From Ehretia macrophylla (taxonomy: Eukaryota; Streptophyta; Magnoliopsida; Boraginales; Ehretiaceae): a stretch of 64,000 nt of DNA. Position 1 is the first letter of the stretch, and each line of letters opens with the position of its first letter. Location: contig CM075767.1 of NCBI GenBank assembly GCA_037974665.1, positions 26,809,498 through 26,873,497 of the forward strand. Reading direction: 5' to 3'. The notes beneath the pieces were generated by a model. It did not search any database. It was not told where the DNA came from and saw nothing but the letters and a program-made list of their open reading frames with translations. A program made the position numbers and the translations under genes. Shown here piece by piece: positions 48,057 to 61,106 of the stretch.

Positions 48057-49515
48057 CTATGTATACAGCTTTCTCAGATGGTGTTGTTCGGGAGAGAAAA
48101 TTAGCAAGGATATTCTCTTTGCCTGGGATATGTCACATTGTCCAATTGAACTGGAAAATCCATTATGTCCATCGAATGAGTTGTGGATCCGGAATGTCAT
48201 TCTGCTTTCTTTTGAGAACTCCCTGAAATCCTTTAAAATTTGTTTCAATAATAAAAGGATTTTGAGCAAGATAAATCTTGAATTTTTTGATTCCCGAAAT
48301 AACTGCAAGAACTTCTCTTTTGAAAGAGGGATAGTTCCGTTGTGCTAGCGTGAAAGATCCTGACTTGTAACTACAGACTTGTCTGTGTCCATTGTCTTCT
48401 TCAATGAGGACTGCTGCCCAAAAATCAAGGGAAGCATCAGTCTCCAAAATGAGTTGTCCTAGACCTAGGATCTTGAGAGGAGGAAGTGCCTTGCATAACT
48501 CCTTTAGCTTCTGAACTGTAACTGTGGCTTCTGGAGACCAATTCCTAATGTTGGATTTTCAGAGGTACTTGGAATTCTGGCTAGTATTGTTGGCCAAGGA
48601 TGGAACATGCGATGAGGCATAATTGATGAATCCAATGAATTGCTGGATCTGAGTAACAGTTCTGAGTTCATCAGGAAAGTCGAGGACTTTGCTTGATATG
48701 TGTTCTTGTAAAAGAATGTGTCCTTCTCTTATCTACAAGCCAAGAAAATCAATAGCATTTAGACCAATTTTCATATTGGATTCAGCTAGAACTAATCCAT
48801 GCTGGTAGGTTAGTATTTGGAATTGTCGGAGATACTAGTGGTATTCTTCAGTAGTGTTACTGAATACCAAAACATCATCAATGTAGACAATACATTGCTG
48901 TGCAAGGGGTCGGTGCACATCATCCATTCTGTGTTGGAACTCAGACGGTGTATTCTTGAGACCGAATGTCATGACATTCTATTCATAATGACCCTGAGGA
49001 ACAACAAAAGCAGCTTTGAATCTATTAGCTTCAGTAATACCAATTCGTCAAAATCCAGATTTCATATCAATTTTTTTTAAAAAAATTGGCTTTAGACAGC
49101 TTCTGAAGGAGTTGTTCCTTTCTCGGAAGAGGGTATCTGATATCCTGCAATTGATCATTGAGTTGGCGATAATCTATCACCAATCTTTTCTTTCCTCGGA
49201 CCTGTTCAGATCTTTTGTTGACATAAAAGCCATGACTTGCCCATGGAGATCTGGATGGTCAGATGAGACCTTGCTCAAGTAGTGTCTGAATTTCATCTTG
49301 ACAAAGATCTTCATCTTTTGGCATTCTTGGATGAGAAGCGATTTGGTGTGGCATTTGCAATTTTCTTTGTAAGGTAGAGAGACAAAGTGTTTCTCTATTT
49401 CCCAAAACTTGTTTGGAAGATCACCGCAATAGGAAAGGAGGAGGCTTCTTTCTTCAGCAAATTCATCATCTTGAATGGCTGAAACCTGTGAGGCAATTTC
49501 TGTAAGAATACCCAA
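48057..49515 (-). pseudogene. Viral copy beta: RT and RNase H
   Basis: The RT N-terminus is open at 49515-49177, and RT continues to about 48650 with YIDD encoded at 48874-48885. RNase H lies at about 48640-48057 with the TDASLDF site near 48440. A T8A7 run near 49070-49085 marks an indel in RT. The C-terminal tail after RNase H (48056-47940) is about 75 bases longer than in block 1 and gamma. Confidence 0.8.
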
Positions 49516-49523
49516 GGGGTATA

Positions 49524-50445
49524 CTAATTGTGTAGGAATTGGAAACCATCTGTTTGAAATGATAATGGAGCAAGTAAGGTGAGAAAATCCATTCCTAAAA
49601 GAATATCTTCACAGCATTGATCATACTGGTAAAAGCTGTGTCGAACTGAGACATCTGGGGATAAGTGTATGGGAATGGTCATGGAATGTGTTTCACTTGC
49701 AAATCCACTACCAGAAGTAGTGGTAAAGGTTGCTCTAGAGGAAATCCAAAATTCAGGAGAAAGACACTTGGATTTCATAAAAGAAATACATGAGCTTGTG
49801 TCTAGAAGTGCAGTAACGGTGATAGGAACATATCCTAGAGGGTTTATAACAATCTTTATGTATGGCTTATAGATATGTCCTTGGGTAAAGGTAGCTTTGG
49901 AAATGGTAAGGATTAGTTGTTCAGTGGTTTTGTGTAATTTAGCTATGGAGAGGGTTAGTTCAGAATCAAAGGATTCGGATTCTGAGGTGAGATCTGAGGA
50001 TAAGGCTGTATCAAGGTTAAGAACGGTTTGATCTGGTTTGGAAGTCCATGTGTATAGCTGGTCATCAAAGTTTTGAGTTGAGATGAACTAAAGAAGTTTT
50101 GCTGGTAGCTTCTTGCACTTCTTGAGGTAACAATCCTTTGCAAAATGTCTTTTCTTTCCACAAAGAAAACATTTAGTGGAAGAAGAAGGTCTTGATCTTT
50201 TCTTCACAAATCTGAATTTCTTGAAAGGTTTTCTGGACTTGTGAAACCTTTTCTGATGTTTGTGCTTCTTGTATTTGTGACACGAAATGGAGAGTAGTTG
50301 TGAGTGTGACAGCCATACTTTTGGAAATCATTTCTGCAAAATGTATCCATTGTTTTTTGCTCATTGCTTTTGAGAAGCTTGCCAAGTCCCTTGGACTTGC
50401 ACTTATCTTAAATGAGCTTTCTGGCCATCTGGTACAAGTGAGCAA
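49524..50445 (-). pseudogene. Viral copy beta: protease and capsid C-terminus
   Basis: The protease remnant runs from about 49880 to 49524 with the DILLGMDFLT segment near 49575. The CX2CX4HX4C knuckle is encoded at 50130-50171, with one loop residue changed from G to R. The basic Lys/His-rich region precedes it in a shifted frame (50445-50173). Confidence 0.75.
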
Positions 50446-51533
50446 GACTCACCTGTCTTAGATCTGCAATATTGGCTTGTTTGAACTCTGTTTCGAGCAA
50501 TTCCGGAAGAGGTTATGGCATGTTAAAGACGAACGCCTTTTTGATGGTTTCTGTATTTTTTCCATAGATAAAATACAGAGCTTCCTATCTGAGATAGTAA
50601 TCTCCAAGTTTTGCAACATCATAGCATTTGTTGAGTAAGAACTCATTTTTTGCCTTTTCAATCTCTTGGGCTGTTTGTCCTACGAAAATATTTCGTAGAC
50701 ATCTTAGGAATATCTGAATAGGAACTGCATCTGTCAAGATGATCTATATTTCTTCTTCTGACAACATTCTTGTCCACCAACTGCGGAGTGATCCCGTAAA
50801 AGCGGCAACAAGACGGTCAATGATATCTCTTATCTCAAGAGTAGGATTTCGGAGAGATTTTTCATTAATCCATGCATCCATTTTCTCAAGATATTTGAGT
50901 CTGTCATTAGGAGGAATTGCATTAATGTTTCAAAATTGCTTGTGATATGGAGCATATGGGATGAAAACTTTTCCTTCAATGTTTTGTTGTCTCTGAGGTT
51001 GCTGTTGTGGAACCTGTGGGACTTGTGCTTGTGGTGGCTATTGGTTCCGGTGCTCACCAGCTTGGGAAGTTTTTCCCTGGTCACTGGTTGTTTCTGAATC
51101 ATCAGGATTAGTCTGCACTCAGTTATGTGTTCGTGTTCTTGTGGTGTCCGTGTAGAACGGAGTCATAGGGGTCTGCATAAGAACTGGCCCTTTGTATGGT
51201 GGAATCGTCTGAGAGGATGAATCCTTTTCAAACGGATCAAAGAAATCAAAGGACGAACTGACTGAGGAAATTTCACTAGGACCTTCTTTCTCGTCTTCAT
51301 CACCCCACCCAGTTGGGATAATTTTTCTCTTTGGAGAGATAATAAGGAGGTGGGGTGAGATCAACCCAATAGGCTTTTTCACAATTTCAACTTGTTATCC
51401 AGACTGCAGGATCTAGCTTTGGATTATGCTTCCAAGGATAAGAGGACTGCTTCTTTGGCTTAGCTGGCTGTTTGAGCTTTTCAGCGAGTCGTTCTCTTTT
51501 TCTTTTGAATTCATCAGAATCAAGGTAATGCTT
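50446..51533 (-). pseudogene. Viral copy beta: capsid N-terminus and linker
   Basis: Capsid sequence (50458-50830) is in broken frames. The upstream linker (50830-51382) is rich in Gln, Asn, Thr and Pro, and holds a GWGDEDEKEGPSEISS acidic segment near 51300. Several frameshifts separate the pieces. It is homologous to 34370-34900 (plus) and 46210-46900. Confidence 0.7.
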
Positions 51534-52010
51534 CTAGGAAGAAGATTTATGCATGTTGATCATGTTTACACTGTTCCAAGAACGAACTTGTCTGGAAGGG
51601 TTCTGAACTGGTGTGGCCTTCGGTTTATATCTACGGAGATCAGGTTCAGAAAGTATAGGAAGATAGGTTCTTGAGCGAGAAGAGGATAAGGATTGTACAG
51701 AGACTGTAGAGGATTTGTACACAATTGTAAGGGCTGCTGGCTTGATAGGTAATATAGATTTGAACTTTTGTGTGAGTTGGGAAGTTTGGTAGTATGAATA
51801 TGGGTTTAATGGAGAGAGTTTGAAGAGTTCCCCTGGTTTGGTAGATAGAGATGTTTGGGTTATGTCTACTTCAAACTGAGATGCAGAAGGATTAAAGGAT
51901 GTGATTTGACAGTTGTAAGCAACAACTTCTTGTTCTGGCAGGGGAAGATCAACCATGGTAGATACACTGGTCACGACTGGACTTATTGCGGGACTTACTG
52001 TGCCTTTCAT
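51534..52010 (-). pseudogene. Viral copy beta: N-terminal ORF
   Basis: 158 codons from the MKGT start run to a stop in the HKSSS segment, earlier than the RKRER region reached in alpha. It includes the YLPILSEPDLRRYKPKATP segment, also seen in block 1 and gamma but missing from alpha and block 2. No recognised domain. Confidence 0.65.
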
Positions 52011-52117
52011 TCACTCTTTAAAGGCTATTGCCCTATTGCCAAAGACTCTAGTGTTCAACGAACAAGTATTGTTTAAGACCTTCAATATCATAATAGGGAA
52101 GTGCTACAGTTAACTAG

Positions 52118-52165
52118 GCTCTGATACCACTAAGGGGAAGGTAAGGAGCGGGAGGTGGAAGACAT
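52118..52165 (-). promoter_or_regulatory. Beta primer site and 11-codon leader ORF
   Basis: The PBS at 52118-52129 is an exact TGGTATCAGAGC on the minus strand. The leader ORF at 52130-52165 ends with TAG directly before it. Confidence 0.75.
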
Positions 52166-52262
52166 GGTAAAAGGCTAAGTGTAGAAAGAAGGAAGATGTA
52201 AGCTATTTGAGAGAAAGAAAGATGTGTTTCAATCCAAATCTGACTCTATCTGACTCTATCTG

Positions 52263-55125
52263 TGTAACACCCCGATCCCTCTCGAGACCGGAGGTTCTAT
52301 CAATCGATCTAATCACAACCCAAACCAAACCTGGGCAAAATTTTTAGGGAAAACGGACGAAGTCTCCCCTGTTTCTAGGCGAAATGTAAAACCTGTAAAA
52401 GCATATAAATGGACCACCACCGTGTCCAACCATACAAAACTTCCTCAAGGCCATCCGAGCCTCGGTTCTCAACAATTTAAACTCAGCAAGTATACATACA
52501 TTTCCAATTTAAAAGCTAACCTATCTTTTTCATTTTGACAAGTACATTCAAACTAGACAATTAAACCATACTAAGCTGCTGCATAAAATAAACTATCATG
52601 CCATTCTAACTCTTTTTCTTTGGACATTACAAACATGCATTGAAGTTAAGCTACATTAACTAAATACATAATCTAATTTATCAAACCATTCCATCTACTT
52701 AGCTAGATTTAAATTACATTTCTTTAAACAATAAATATATACAACATAAAAGCATACAACTTTACAACTTTGACAACTCAAGTCATATAGGCACGCAAGA
52801 CAACTCTTCAAGCACGGACTTTCACGAAATCACGAACTTTCCAGCTAACATGACATTTCCTGAAATGTGGTGGTGAGGAGTGAGTATACACAGCACGTAC
52901 ACTCAGTGAGGGTGAGACAGATATCGAATTGGAGAGAAAGAAAGTCGTGCAATGCAAATAAGACAGTTAAGCAATATAACTGATAGATAAGCAACCAAGA
53001 CAAACAATCAATACATAAGCAATTACTGAAAGCATTAACACAACAATTCAAAGCTACACCATATTCTGACGGCTATGGTTCACTCATACGAGCATTGTAC
53101 CATTTCACGAGCGATACATCAATCTCGAGCTTGATGTTGACAACGATGACAATAAGCGCGCAACCACCTTATAACACCAGTTTGGAATACCCCGGGAGTA
53201 ACCATCAATTCTACGACCCAAATTTCCCTGGGAGGCAACCCAAACGAGAAAAGGGAATAGCTACAGAGATAGAGCAACCAACACTAGCAACCCGAGGCTA
53301 CTCAGAGAGGCCCATCACTCACGTGCGGGACACTATGCAGTGCAAGACTCAATACAAGGCAATAAACGAGCGATAGCACAACAATACAAACTAGTGACAA
53401 CAAACGAGATAACAAGCAATCACAATCAATACTAGCATTCAACTAACTTTTCAAGCATAACAAGCAATAATAAGCAACAATAACACCAATTAAACAAGTA
53501 TACCAAGCAACCCTAAGCATTGTATAGGCATAATATCAAGATAACAAGCAAAATCACAAATCGGGCCCAACTATCAAAACACTACCATTTCCAAACGAGC
53601 CACGAGTTCTAGAAACCGACTTCGCCAATCCTCCTAGGTCACCATAAGGCACGTCTAAAGACCTCGAAACCCTACTTTACCCTAGAATTCACGAAAAGTC
53701 CCGATTTCCTCCTTTGCTCGTTTGAACTACCGCTACCTCAACCGATCACCCAACCAATGCCATAATCGCACCAAAGGTGCTTCCATGGCCTCCCGAAACA
53801 ATGCCATCACGCAAAACGAGAAAACACTAAACTCGACCTAAACGATCCCGACTTTCACCAGGGCATATTTCTCATTTTTTTCATTACGCAACCTAAACAA
53901 ATCATGTATTTAGACATTCTAGCATACCTAGCACCTTTTCACATCAACAGACAGCATAACAGTGCAACTTTATCGTTTCAAGGGTTTACTATTCATGTTT
54001 TACTATTCAACTAACAAATTATATTTCAATTTCAATATTCAACCGCAAAAAATGTTAAAAAGCTATAAATACATGTTCTACGATTGCTAGATAATATTCT
54101 ACAAGCCTCAAAACGATCAAAATAACATTCTACGGATAAAACCCAAAAATTAAAGTTAAAGCATAAAACTTTCAAATGCGCAAATAAACATGAAACCCTC
54201 ACCTTAGATGCTCCTGGACGCTAGGAAAACCTCGTAGGATGCCTCGGAAACCGCCCCGTGCAAGCTCACGCGAAGATTCGAAGATTTTGGCTTGAAATCT
54301 TTTTTTTTTCTTCTCTCATATTTTCGGCCCTGCTTGCTTCTGTTTCAGCTCTGTTTTTTTTATTATTGCTATTTTAGGCTATTAAAAAGAGGCACAAGGT
54401 CAAAATGGTCAATCCCCTTGGTCAAACCACTTAAAAATTGGTCAAACTAGCCTATTTCATGCATTTTTAGGCTAAAACAACTAAGGAAATATCAATTATA
54501 GCTAACAACAATTAAATTATAAAATTTAAGGCACTAAAATACTAGTTTCACTATTTGTTGAGGACTAGGAACCACTCTCTAACTATCGCTCTCGATATGC
54601 TATGCATTTTGCGTCAACAAAGAAGTGACAGTTAAATCTCAAAGAATCTAAGAAATATATCATTTTTGGAAAGCATCATAGTTTAAAATTTACTCCGGTT
54701 CGGAGCTACTTTTCATTTAATTGAAAACCGAGTGATTTTAATGCAAAACAACAAAACCGATTATTAAAATAATCAAAGCAATCAAGGTAATCAATATTCA
54801 TTTAAAATAATTAATTTAACTATTTCTAGAACATTTTAAAGAATTATGAAGTTAATATTAAGATACAAATGAAAGTTAATATAACACGTAGTCAAATACA
54901 ATCAAACCCTAACATTTAAGATGACATTAATTAATCACAAGAGAATAAATTCAATTACTATAATCATTAGAAATAGATAATAATCTTTTAATTATTCAAT
55001 ACACAACTACTAAATACTTCCAAGAGAAATATTAAAATAGTGCAAATTGGTTGATTTAACTAATTAAACATTTAATCAAATGCAGTCAAGTGCTATTCAA
55101 TGCATGCCAGGTTCGGGTTATCACA
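52263..55125 (-). repeat. Element E LTR 1 (3' LTR)
   Basis: TGTAACACCCCGATCCC to GGTTATCACA. It carries the ACGGACGAAGTCTCCCCTGT version of the U5-side block near 52353, one base away from the other copies. Short ORFs inside are not conserved genes. Confidence 0.9.
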
Positions 55126-56853
55126 TCCTTCCCCCCTTAAAACAATTGCGTCCTCGCAATTCTTCTTCCAATAGAACTCAGCATCACCTAAAATCCAACT
55201 CTGACTAGCCTTCATTAGCTACTGATCAAGTATTTAATCAAGATGACCAATAGGAAAGTTCAAGTAGAAATGCCAAGTTGTAACACCAAATAGAAGCTCG
55301 AATGCAGATAGCGTACAAGAATCCCGTTGACACGAATACTGAAGAAGAATAAATTCCAACCAAGAGCGCCGAGATAATACCAACAAAGACTAAAGCAAAG
55401 ATACTGTAGATGTTATCAATACCACATACTAATGGCAGGAAGAGTACCGAAGGAATACCCTATTTAAGAATCTTCAATAGAAGTCTAACAAGTACCCAAT
55501 AAGAAAGTTAAGAGATAGCCAGAGTAGATGCACCTCATGCAGTGCTGATTACCGTAAATAGACCCAGCTGAAAGTTCTGTAAAGGAATATAGAGAAGAAT
55601 ACCAAAGGCCAACCTCTAAATGAAATCTTCCAATCACTGAGTTCCTACCGCAACATCTTAGTCAAACAGCAAGTATAGATTTTCCCCTGAGTGGAAAGGC
55701 CGAAGGAGAAGCCGTAAACAGTACAAGATAATATGTCCAAACAGAATTCCAAGTGTAGGATCTTCCAATAAATGCCAATAAGGAAAATACCAATAGAACG
55801 CCCAATAAGAATTTCAAAGAATACCATAAGTAGTATTATACAATAAGTCTGATAGGAACTCCAAATACCAAACCTACTGAGGAACACTGAAAAAGATATC
55901 CAAAACAATGCTTCAATAAGAAAGTAGCCAAGTTTGCCCAATAAGTAAATACTAAATAATTGGCCACTGAGAATTCCATAAAATACCATTGAAGAATTTC
56001 CAAGCAGGAATGTCAGTATCACACCAATAAAGACCGAGACACATATGCCGTAGATAATACCATACAGTAAGTCCGATTGAGATCCCAATAGCCAAGTCCA
56101 CCGAGAAGTGCCAACAAAAGATTCCAAAGAATACCCAATAAGAAAACCAAAGAATGCTCTCCAAAGAACAGCCAAATAGAACCTTAAAAGAAAACTACTC
56201 TTTCACAGCTATTAAGCACAGAAGAGGACCCTAGAGATTCGCCAATAACCGAGCTCCAAAAGCAAACACCAACTTCCAAATCAAGGCTAGTTAAATGCCA
56301 TTCATTTCCTGCCAACCCATACACCTTGGGAGGCTAGCTGTGAACCACTTTCTTCAGGGGAGGAAGAGGACTTACTTACCATTTCCATAGGACATGTATG
56401 AATGCCAATATATCACAGTTATACATATGCCTTAAACTATTATGTAAGCAAGTTTACAAAACAGTTTATTCAACAAAGTCACTCAAGCACGGCAATCAAG
56501 TCAAGCACAACATAATCAATTCAAATCACAGCATAGCTAATTCAAGACATTCTATACACTCATTACAAGTAATACTTCAAGCAAATAACAATTCACAAGG
56601 TCAATTCAATTCACGATGCCAATTCAATAAGTCAATTCGATAGACAACTAGACATTTCACCTTTCTTGAGAAACATTTAACACATAACACATAACTTTAT
56701 CACATAAGTGCATACATTCAAGTCAAGACACACAATCTCACATACAAGCATACACTTTCAAGACACACTTAACAAGCACACATTCAAGGGTCACTACCCA
56801 CCAGACCGAGGACCCTGTCCCGGCTTATGAGCTAGACAAGCTCTGATACCACT
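55126..56853 (-). mobile_element. Element E internal region (non-coding repeats)
   Basis: It is organised as in D: polypurine tract, hairpin (AATTGCG-AGGA-CGCAATT), about 1.1 kb of degenerate TTATTGG-TATT units, a CACATA/CAATTCA leader, then the PBS. The hydrophobic ORF at 55645-56175 aligns with that of D over about 105 codons, but without coding-type substitution bias. Confidence 0.85.
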
Positions 56854-59714
56854 TGTAACACCCCGATCCCTCTCGAGACCGGAGGTTCTATCAATCGATC
56901 TAATCACAACCCAAACCAAACCCGGGCAAAATTTTCAGGGAAAACGGACGGAGTTTCCCCTGTTTCTAGGCGAAATGTAAAACCTGTATTAGCATATAAA
57001 TGGACCACCACCGTGTCCAGCCAAACAAAACTTCCTCAAGGCCATCCGAGCCTCGGTTCTCAACAATTTAAACTCAGCAAGTATACATACATTTCCAATT
57101 TAAAAGCTAACCTATCTTTTTCATTTTGACAAGTACATTCAAACTAGACAATTAAACCATACTAAGCTGCTGCATAAAATAAACTATCATGCCATTCTAA
57201 CTCTTTTCCTTTGGACATTACAAACATGCATTGAAGTTAAGCTACATTAACTAAATACATAATCTAACTTATCAAACCATTCCATCTACTTAGCTAGATT
57301 TAAATTACATTTCTTTTAACAATAAATACATACAACATAAAAGCATACAACTTTACAACTTTGACAACTCAAGTCACATAGGCACATAAGACAACTCTTC
57401 AAGCACGGACTTTCACGAAATCACGAACTTTCCAGCTAACATGGCATTTCCTGAAATGTGGTGGTGAGGAGTGAGTATACACAACACGTACACTCAGTGA
57501 GGGCGAGATAGATATCGAATTGGAGAGAAAGAAAGTCGTGCAATGCAAATAAGACAGTTAACCAATATAACTGATAAATAAGCAACCAAGACAAACAATC
57601 AATACATAAGCAATTACTGAAAGCATTAACACAACCATTCAAAGCTATACCACACTTTGACGGCTATGGTTCACTCATACGAGCATTGTACCATTTCACG
57701 GGCGATACATCAACCTCGAGCTTGATGTTGACAACGATGACAATAAGTATGCAACCACCTTATAACACCAATTTGGAATACCCCGGGAGTAACCATCAAA
57801 TTCTACGACCCAAATCTCCCTGGGAGGCAACCCAAGTGAGAAAAGGGAATAGCTACAGAGCTAGAGCAACCAACACTGGCAATCCGAGGCTACCCAGAGA
57901 GGCCCATCACTCACGTGCGGGACACTATGCAGTGCAAGACTTGATATAAGGCAATAAACGAGCGATAGCACAACAATACAAACTAGTGACAACAAACGAG
58001 ATAACAAGCAATCACAATCAATACTAGCATTCAACTAATTTTTAAGCATAACAAGCAATAATAAGCAACAATAACACCAATTAAACAAGTATACCAAGCA
58101 ACCCTAAGCATTGTATAGGCATAATATCAAGATAACAAGCAAAATCACAAATCGGCCCCAACTATCAAAACACTACCATTTCCAAACGAGCCACGAGTTC
58201 TGAAAACCGACTTCACCAATCCTCCTAGGTCACCATAAGGCACGTCCAAAGACCTCGAAACCCTACTTTACCCTAGAATTCACGCAAAGTCCCGATTTCC
58301 CCCTTTGCTCGTTTGAACTACCGCTACCTCAACCGATCACCCAACCAATGCCATAATCGCACCAAAAGTGCTTCCATGGCCTCCCGAAGCAATGCCATCA
58401 TGCAAAACGAGACAACGCTAAACTCGACCTAAACGACCCCGACTTTCACCAGGGCATATTTCTCATTTTTTTCATTACGCAACCTAAACAAATCATGCAT
58501 TTAGACATTCTAGCATACCTAGCACCTTTTCACATCAACAGACAGCATAACAGTGCAACTTTATCGTTTCAAGGGTTTACTATTCATGTTTTGCTATTCA
58601 ACTAACAAATTATATTTCAATTTCAATATTCAACCGCAGAAAATGTTAAAAAGCTATAAATACATGTTCTACGATTGCTAGATAATATTCTACAAGCCTC
58701 AAAACGATCAAAATAACATTCTACAGATAAAACCCAAAAATTAAAGTTAAAGCATAAAACTTTCAAATGCGCAAATAAACATGAAACCTTCACCTTAGAC
58801 GCTCCTAGACGCTAGGAAAACCTCGTAGGATGCCTCGGAAACCGCCCCGTGCAAGCTCATGAGAAGATTCAAAGATTTTGGCTTGAAATCTTTTTTTTTT
58901 CTTCTCTCATATTTTTGGCCCTGCTTGCTTCTGTTTCAGCTCTATTTTTTTTATTGCTATTTTAGGCTATTAAAAAGAGGCACAAGGTCAAAATGGTCAA
59001 TCCCCTTGGTCAAACCACTTAAAAATTGGTCAAACTAGCCTATTTCATGCATTTTTAGGCTAAAACAACTAAGGAAATATCAATTATAGCTAACAACAAT
59101 TAAATTATAAAATTTAAGGCACTAAAATACTAGTTTCACTATTTGTTGAGGACTAGGAACCGCTCTCTAACTATCGCTCTCGATATGCTATGCACTTTGC
59201 GTCAACAAAGAAGTGACAGTTAAATCTCAAAGAATCTAAGAAATACATCATTTTTGGAAAGCATCATAGTTTAAAATTTACCCCGGTTCGGAGCTACTTT
59301 TCATTTAATTGAAAACCGAGTGATTTTAATGCAAAACAACCAAAATCGATTATTAAAATAATCAAAGCAATCAAGGTAATCAATATTCATTTAAAATAAT
59401 TAATTTAACTATTTCTAGAACATTTTAAAGAATTATGAAGTTAATATTAAGATACAAATGAAAGTTAATATAACACGTAGTCAAATACAATCAAACCCTA
59501 ACATTTAAGATGACATTAATTAATCCCAAGAGAATAAATTCAATTACTATAATAATTAGAAATAGATAATAATCTTTTAATTATTCAATACACAACTACT
59601 AAATACTTCCAAGAGAAATATTAAAATAGGGCAAATTGGTTGATTTAACTAATTAAACATTTAATCAAATGCAGTGAAGTACTATTAAATGCATGCCAGG
59701 TTCGGGTTATCACA
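56854..59714 (-). repeat. Element E LTR 2 (5' LTR)
   Basis: It is collinear with LTR 1 over its full length with few differences seen by eye, and ends GGTTATCACA before the ATCTG duplication. Confidence 0.9.
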
Positions 59715-60127
59715 ATCTGACTCCTTAGTCAGGGGTTCTTCATTATTTATAGGCAAACCATTACAAAGCCTAATAATAGAAAGCGAAATCTTCACTATTC
59801 CTGACAATGACAAAAGCAGCTTCCTTTAATAAAGGAAAAGCTGACACGACATAAAGAGATTCCTAATAATTCAGAATAAGACAAACCTGACGCGACAAAA
59901 GCGATTTCCTCTAATAAAGGAAATCTCACTTATTACAAATAGACAAATGAGACATGACTTAAAGGGAATCTAAAGTGACAAACGATTCCTGTCATATCCC
60001 ATTATTACAACATGACAAACCTATTTACATGACACGAAGCTTCGTCATGGGGTCTCCCCGGGATTCCTGGAATCCAGTCTACAATGAGTCACCATCTGTC
60101 ATTATTGAGATCGATATCATCCTACTC
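59715..60127 (-). promoter_or_regulatory. Viral promoter region of copy beta, separated by element E
   Basis: The TATA box is at 59744-59751 (minus) and the CCTTTAATAAAGG palindromes follow upstream near 59825 and 59915. E now lies between this promoter and the beta leader ORF and PBS at 52165, some 7.5 kb away. Confidence 0.75.
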
Positions 60128-61106
60128 CTAACTATTTTGGCTAAGATCTCGCCCCCACGGGTCTAATTTACCATGCATACAGTTTTCTCGGATGGAGTTG
60201 TGGATCCAGATTATCATTTTGCTTTCTTTTGAGAACTCTCTAAAATCCTTTAAAATCTGTTTCAATAATAAAAGGATTTTGAGCAAGATAAAACTTGAAT
60301 TTTTTGATTCCCTGAATAACTGCAGGAACTTCACTTTTGAAAGAGGGATAGTTGCGCTGTACTGGCGTGAAAGATCCTGACTTGTAACCACAGACTTGTT
60401 TGTGGCCATTGTCTTCTTCAATGAGGACTGCTGCCTAAAAATCAAGGGAAGCATCAGTCTGCAAAAGGTATCCATTTTACCATTTTATCCATGCATCCAT
60501 TTTCTCAAGATATTTGATTATGTCATCAGGAGGAATTGTATCAATGTTCCAGAATTGATTGTGATCTAGAGCATATGGGATGAAAACTTTTCCTTCAATG
60601 TTTTGTTGTCCTTGAGGCTGCTGTTGTGGAACATGTGGGACTTGTGCTTGTGGCGGTTGTTGGTTCCGGTGCTTACCAGCTTGGGAAGCTTCTCAGTAGT
60701 CAATGGTTGTTTATGAATCATCAGGATTAGTTTAGACTGGATTATGTTTTCGTGTTCTTGTGGTGTCCATGTAGAACGGAGTCACCGGAGTCTGCATAAG
60801 AACTGGCCCTTTGTATGGTGGAATCGTCTGAGATGATGAATCCTTTCCAAATGGATCGAAGGAATGAAAGGACGAAATGACTGAGAAAATTTCACTAGGA
60901 CCTTCTTTCTCGTCTTCATCACCCCACCCAGTTGGGATAATTTTCTCTTTGGAGAGATAATGAGGAGGTGGTGTAAGATCAACCAAATAGGCTTTTTCGC
61001 AATTTTCACTTGGTATCCAGACTGCATGATCTGGCTTTGGGTTATGCTTCCAAGGATGAGAGGACTGCTTCTTCGGCTTAGTTGGCTTTTTGAGCTTCTT
61101 AGCGAG
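60128..61106 (-). pseudogene. Viral copy gamma: RNase H fused to capsid/linker by large deletion
   Basis: RNase H sequence (60128-60470) passes directly into mid-capsid sequence at the shared nonamer TCTGCAAAA, so protease, RT and half of the capsid are gone. A second jump follows within 20 bases to the capsid start near 60485. From 60500 to 61100 the linker with the GWGDEDEKEGPSEI segment is present in broken frames. A further deletion near 60190-60195 removes part of RNase H. Confidence 0.8.

Larger units (their letters stand above)
47480..52129 (-). mobile_element. Viral copy beta: the one complete unit, about 4.65 kb
   Basis: From its own PBS (52118-52129) to the next PBS (47468-47479) the unit measures 4650 bp. 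It has leader, N-terminal ORF, capsid, protease, RT, RNase H, short C-terminal tail and promoter in order. Spacing from the N-terminal ORF to RNase H agrees with copy alpha once D is removed, so the compact arrangement is shared. Stops and indels occur throughout. Adjacent units in the same orientation make this a head-to-tail array. Confidence 0.85.
52263..59714 (-). mobile_element. Non-autonomous LTR element 'E'
   Basis: The LTRs are 52263-55125 (2863 bp) and 56854-59714 (2861 bp), with internal region 55126-56853 (1728 bp). The PBS is at 56840-56851, the polypurine tract at 55126-55142 and the hairpin at 55144-55161. The target duplication is ATCTG (52258-52262 and 59715-59719). The element sits in the viral leader, between TATA box and leader ORF. 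LTRs are clearly related to those of D, and the two copies are much more alike than the D pair. No gag or pol. Confidence 0.95.
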
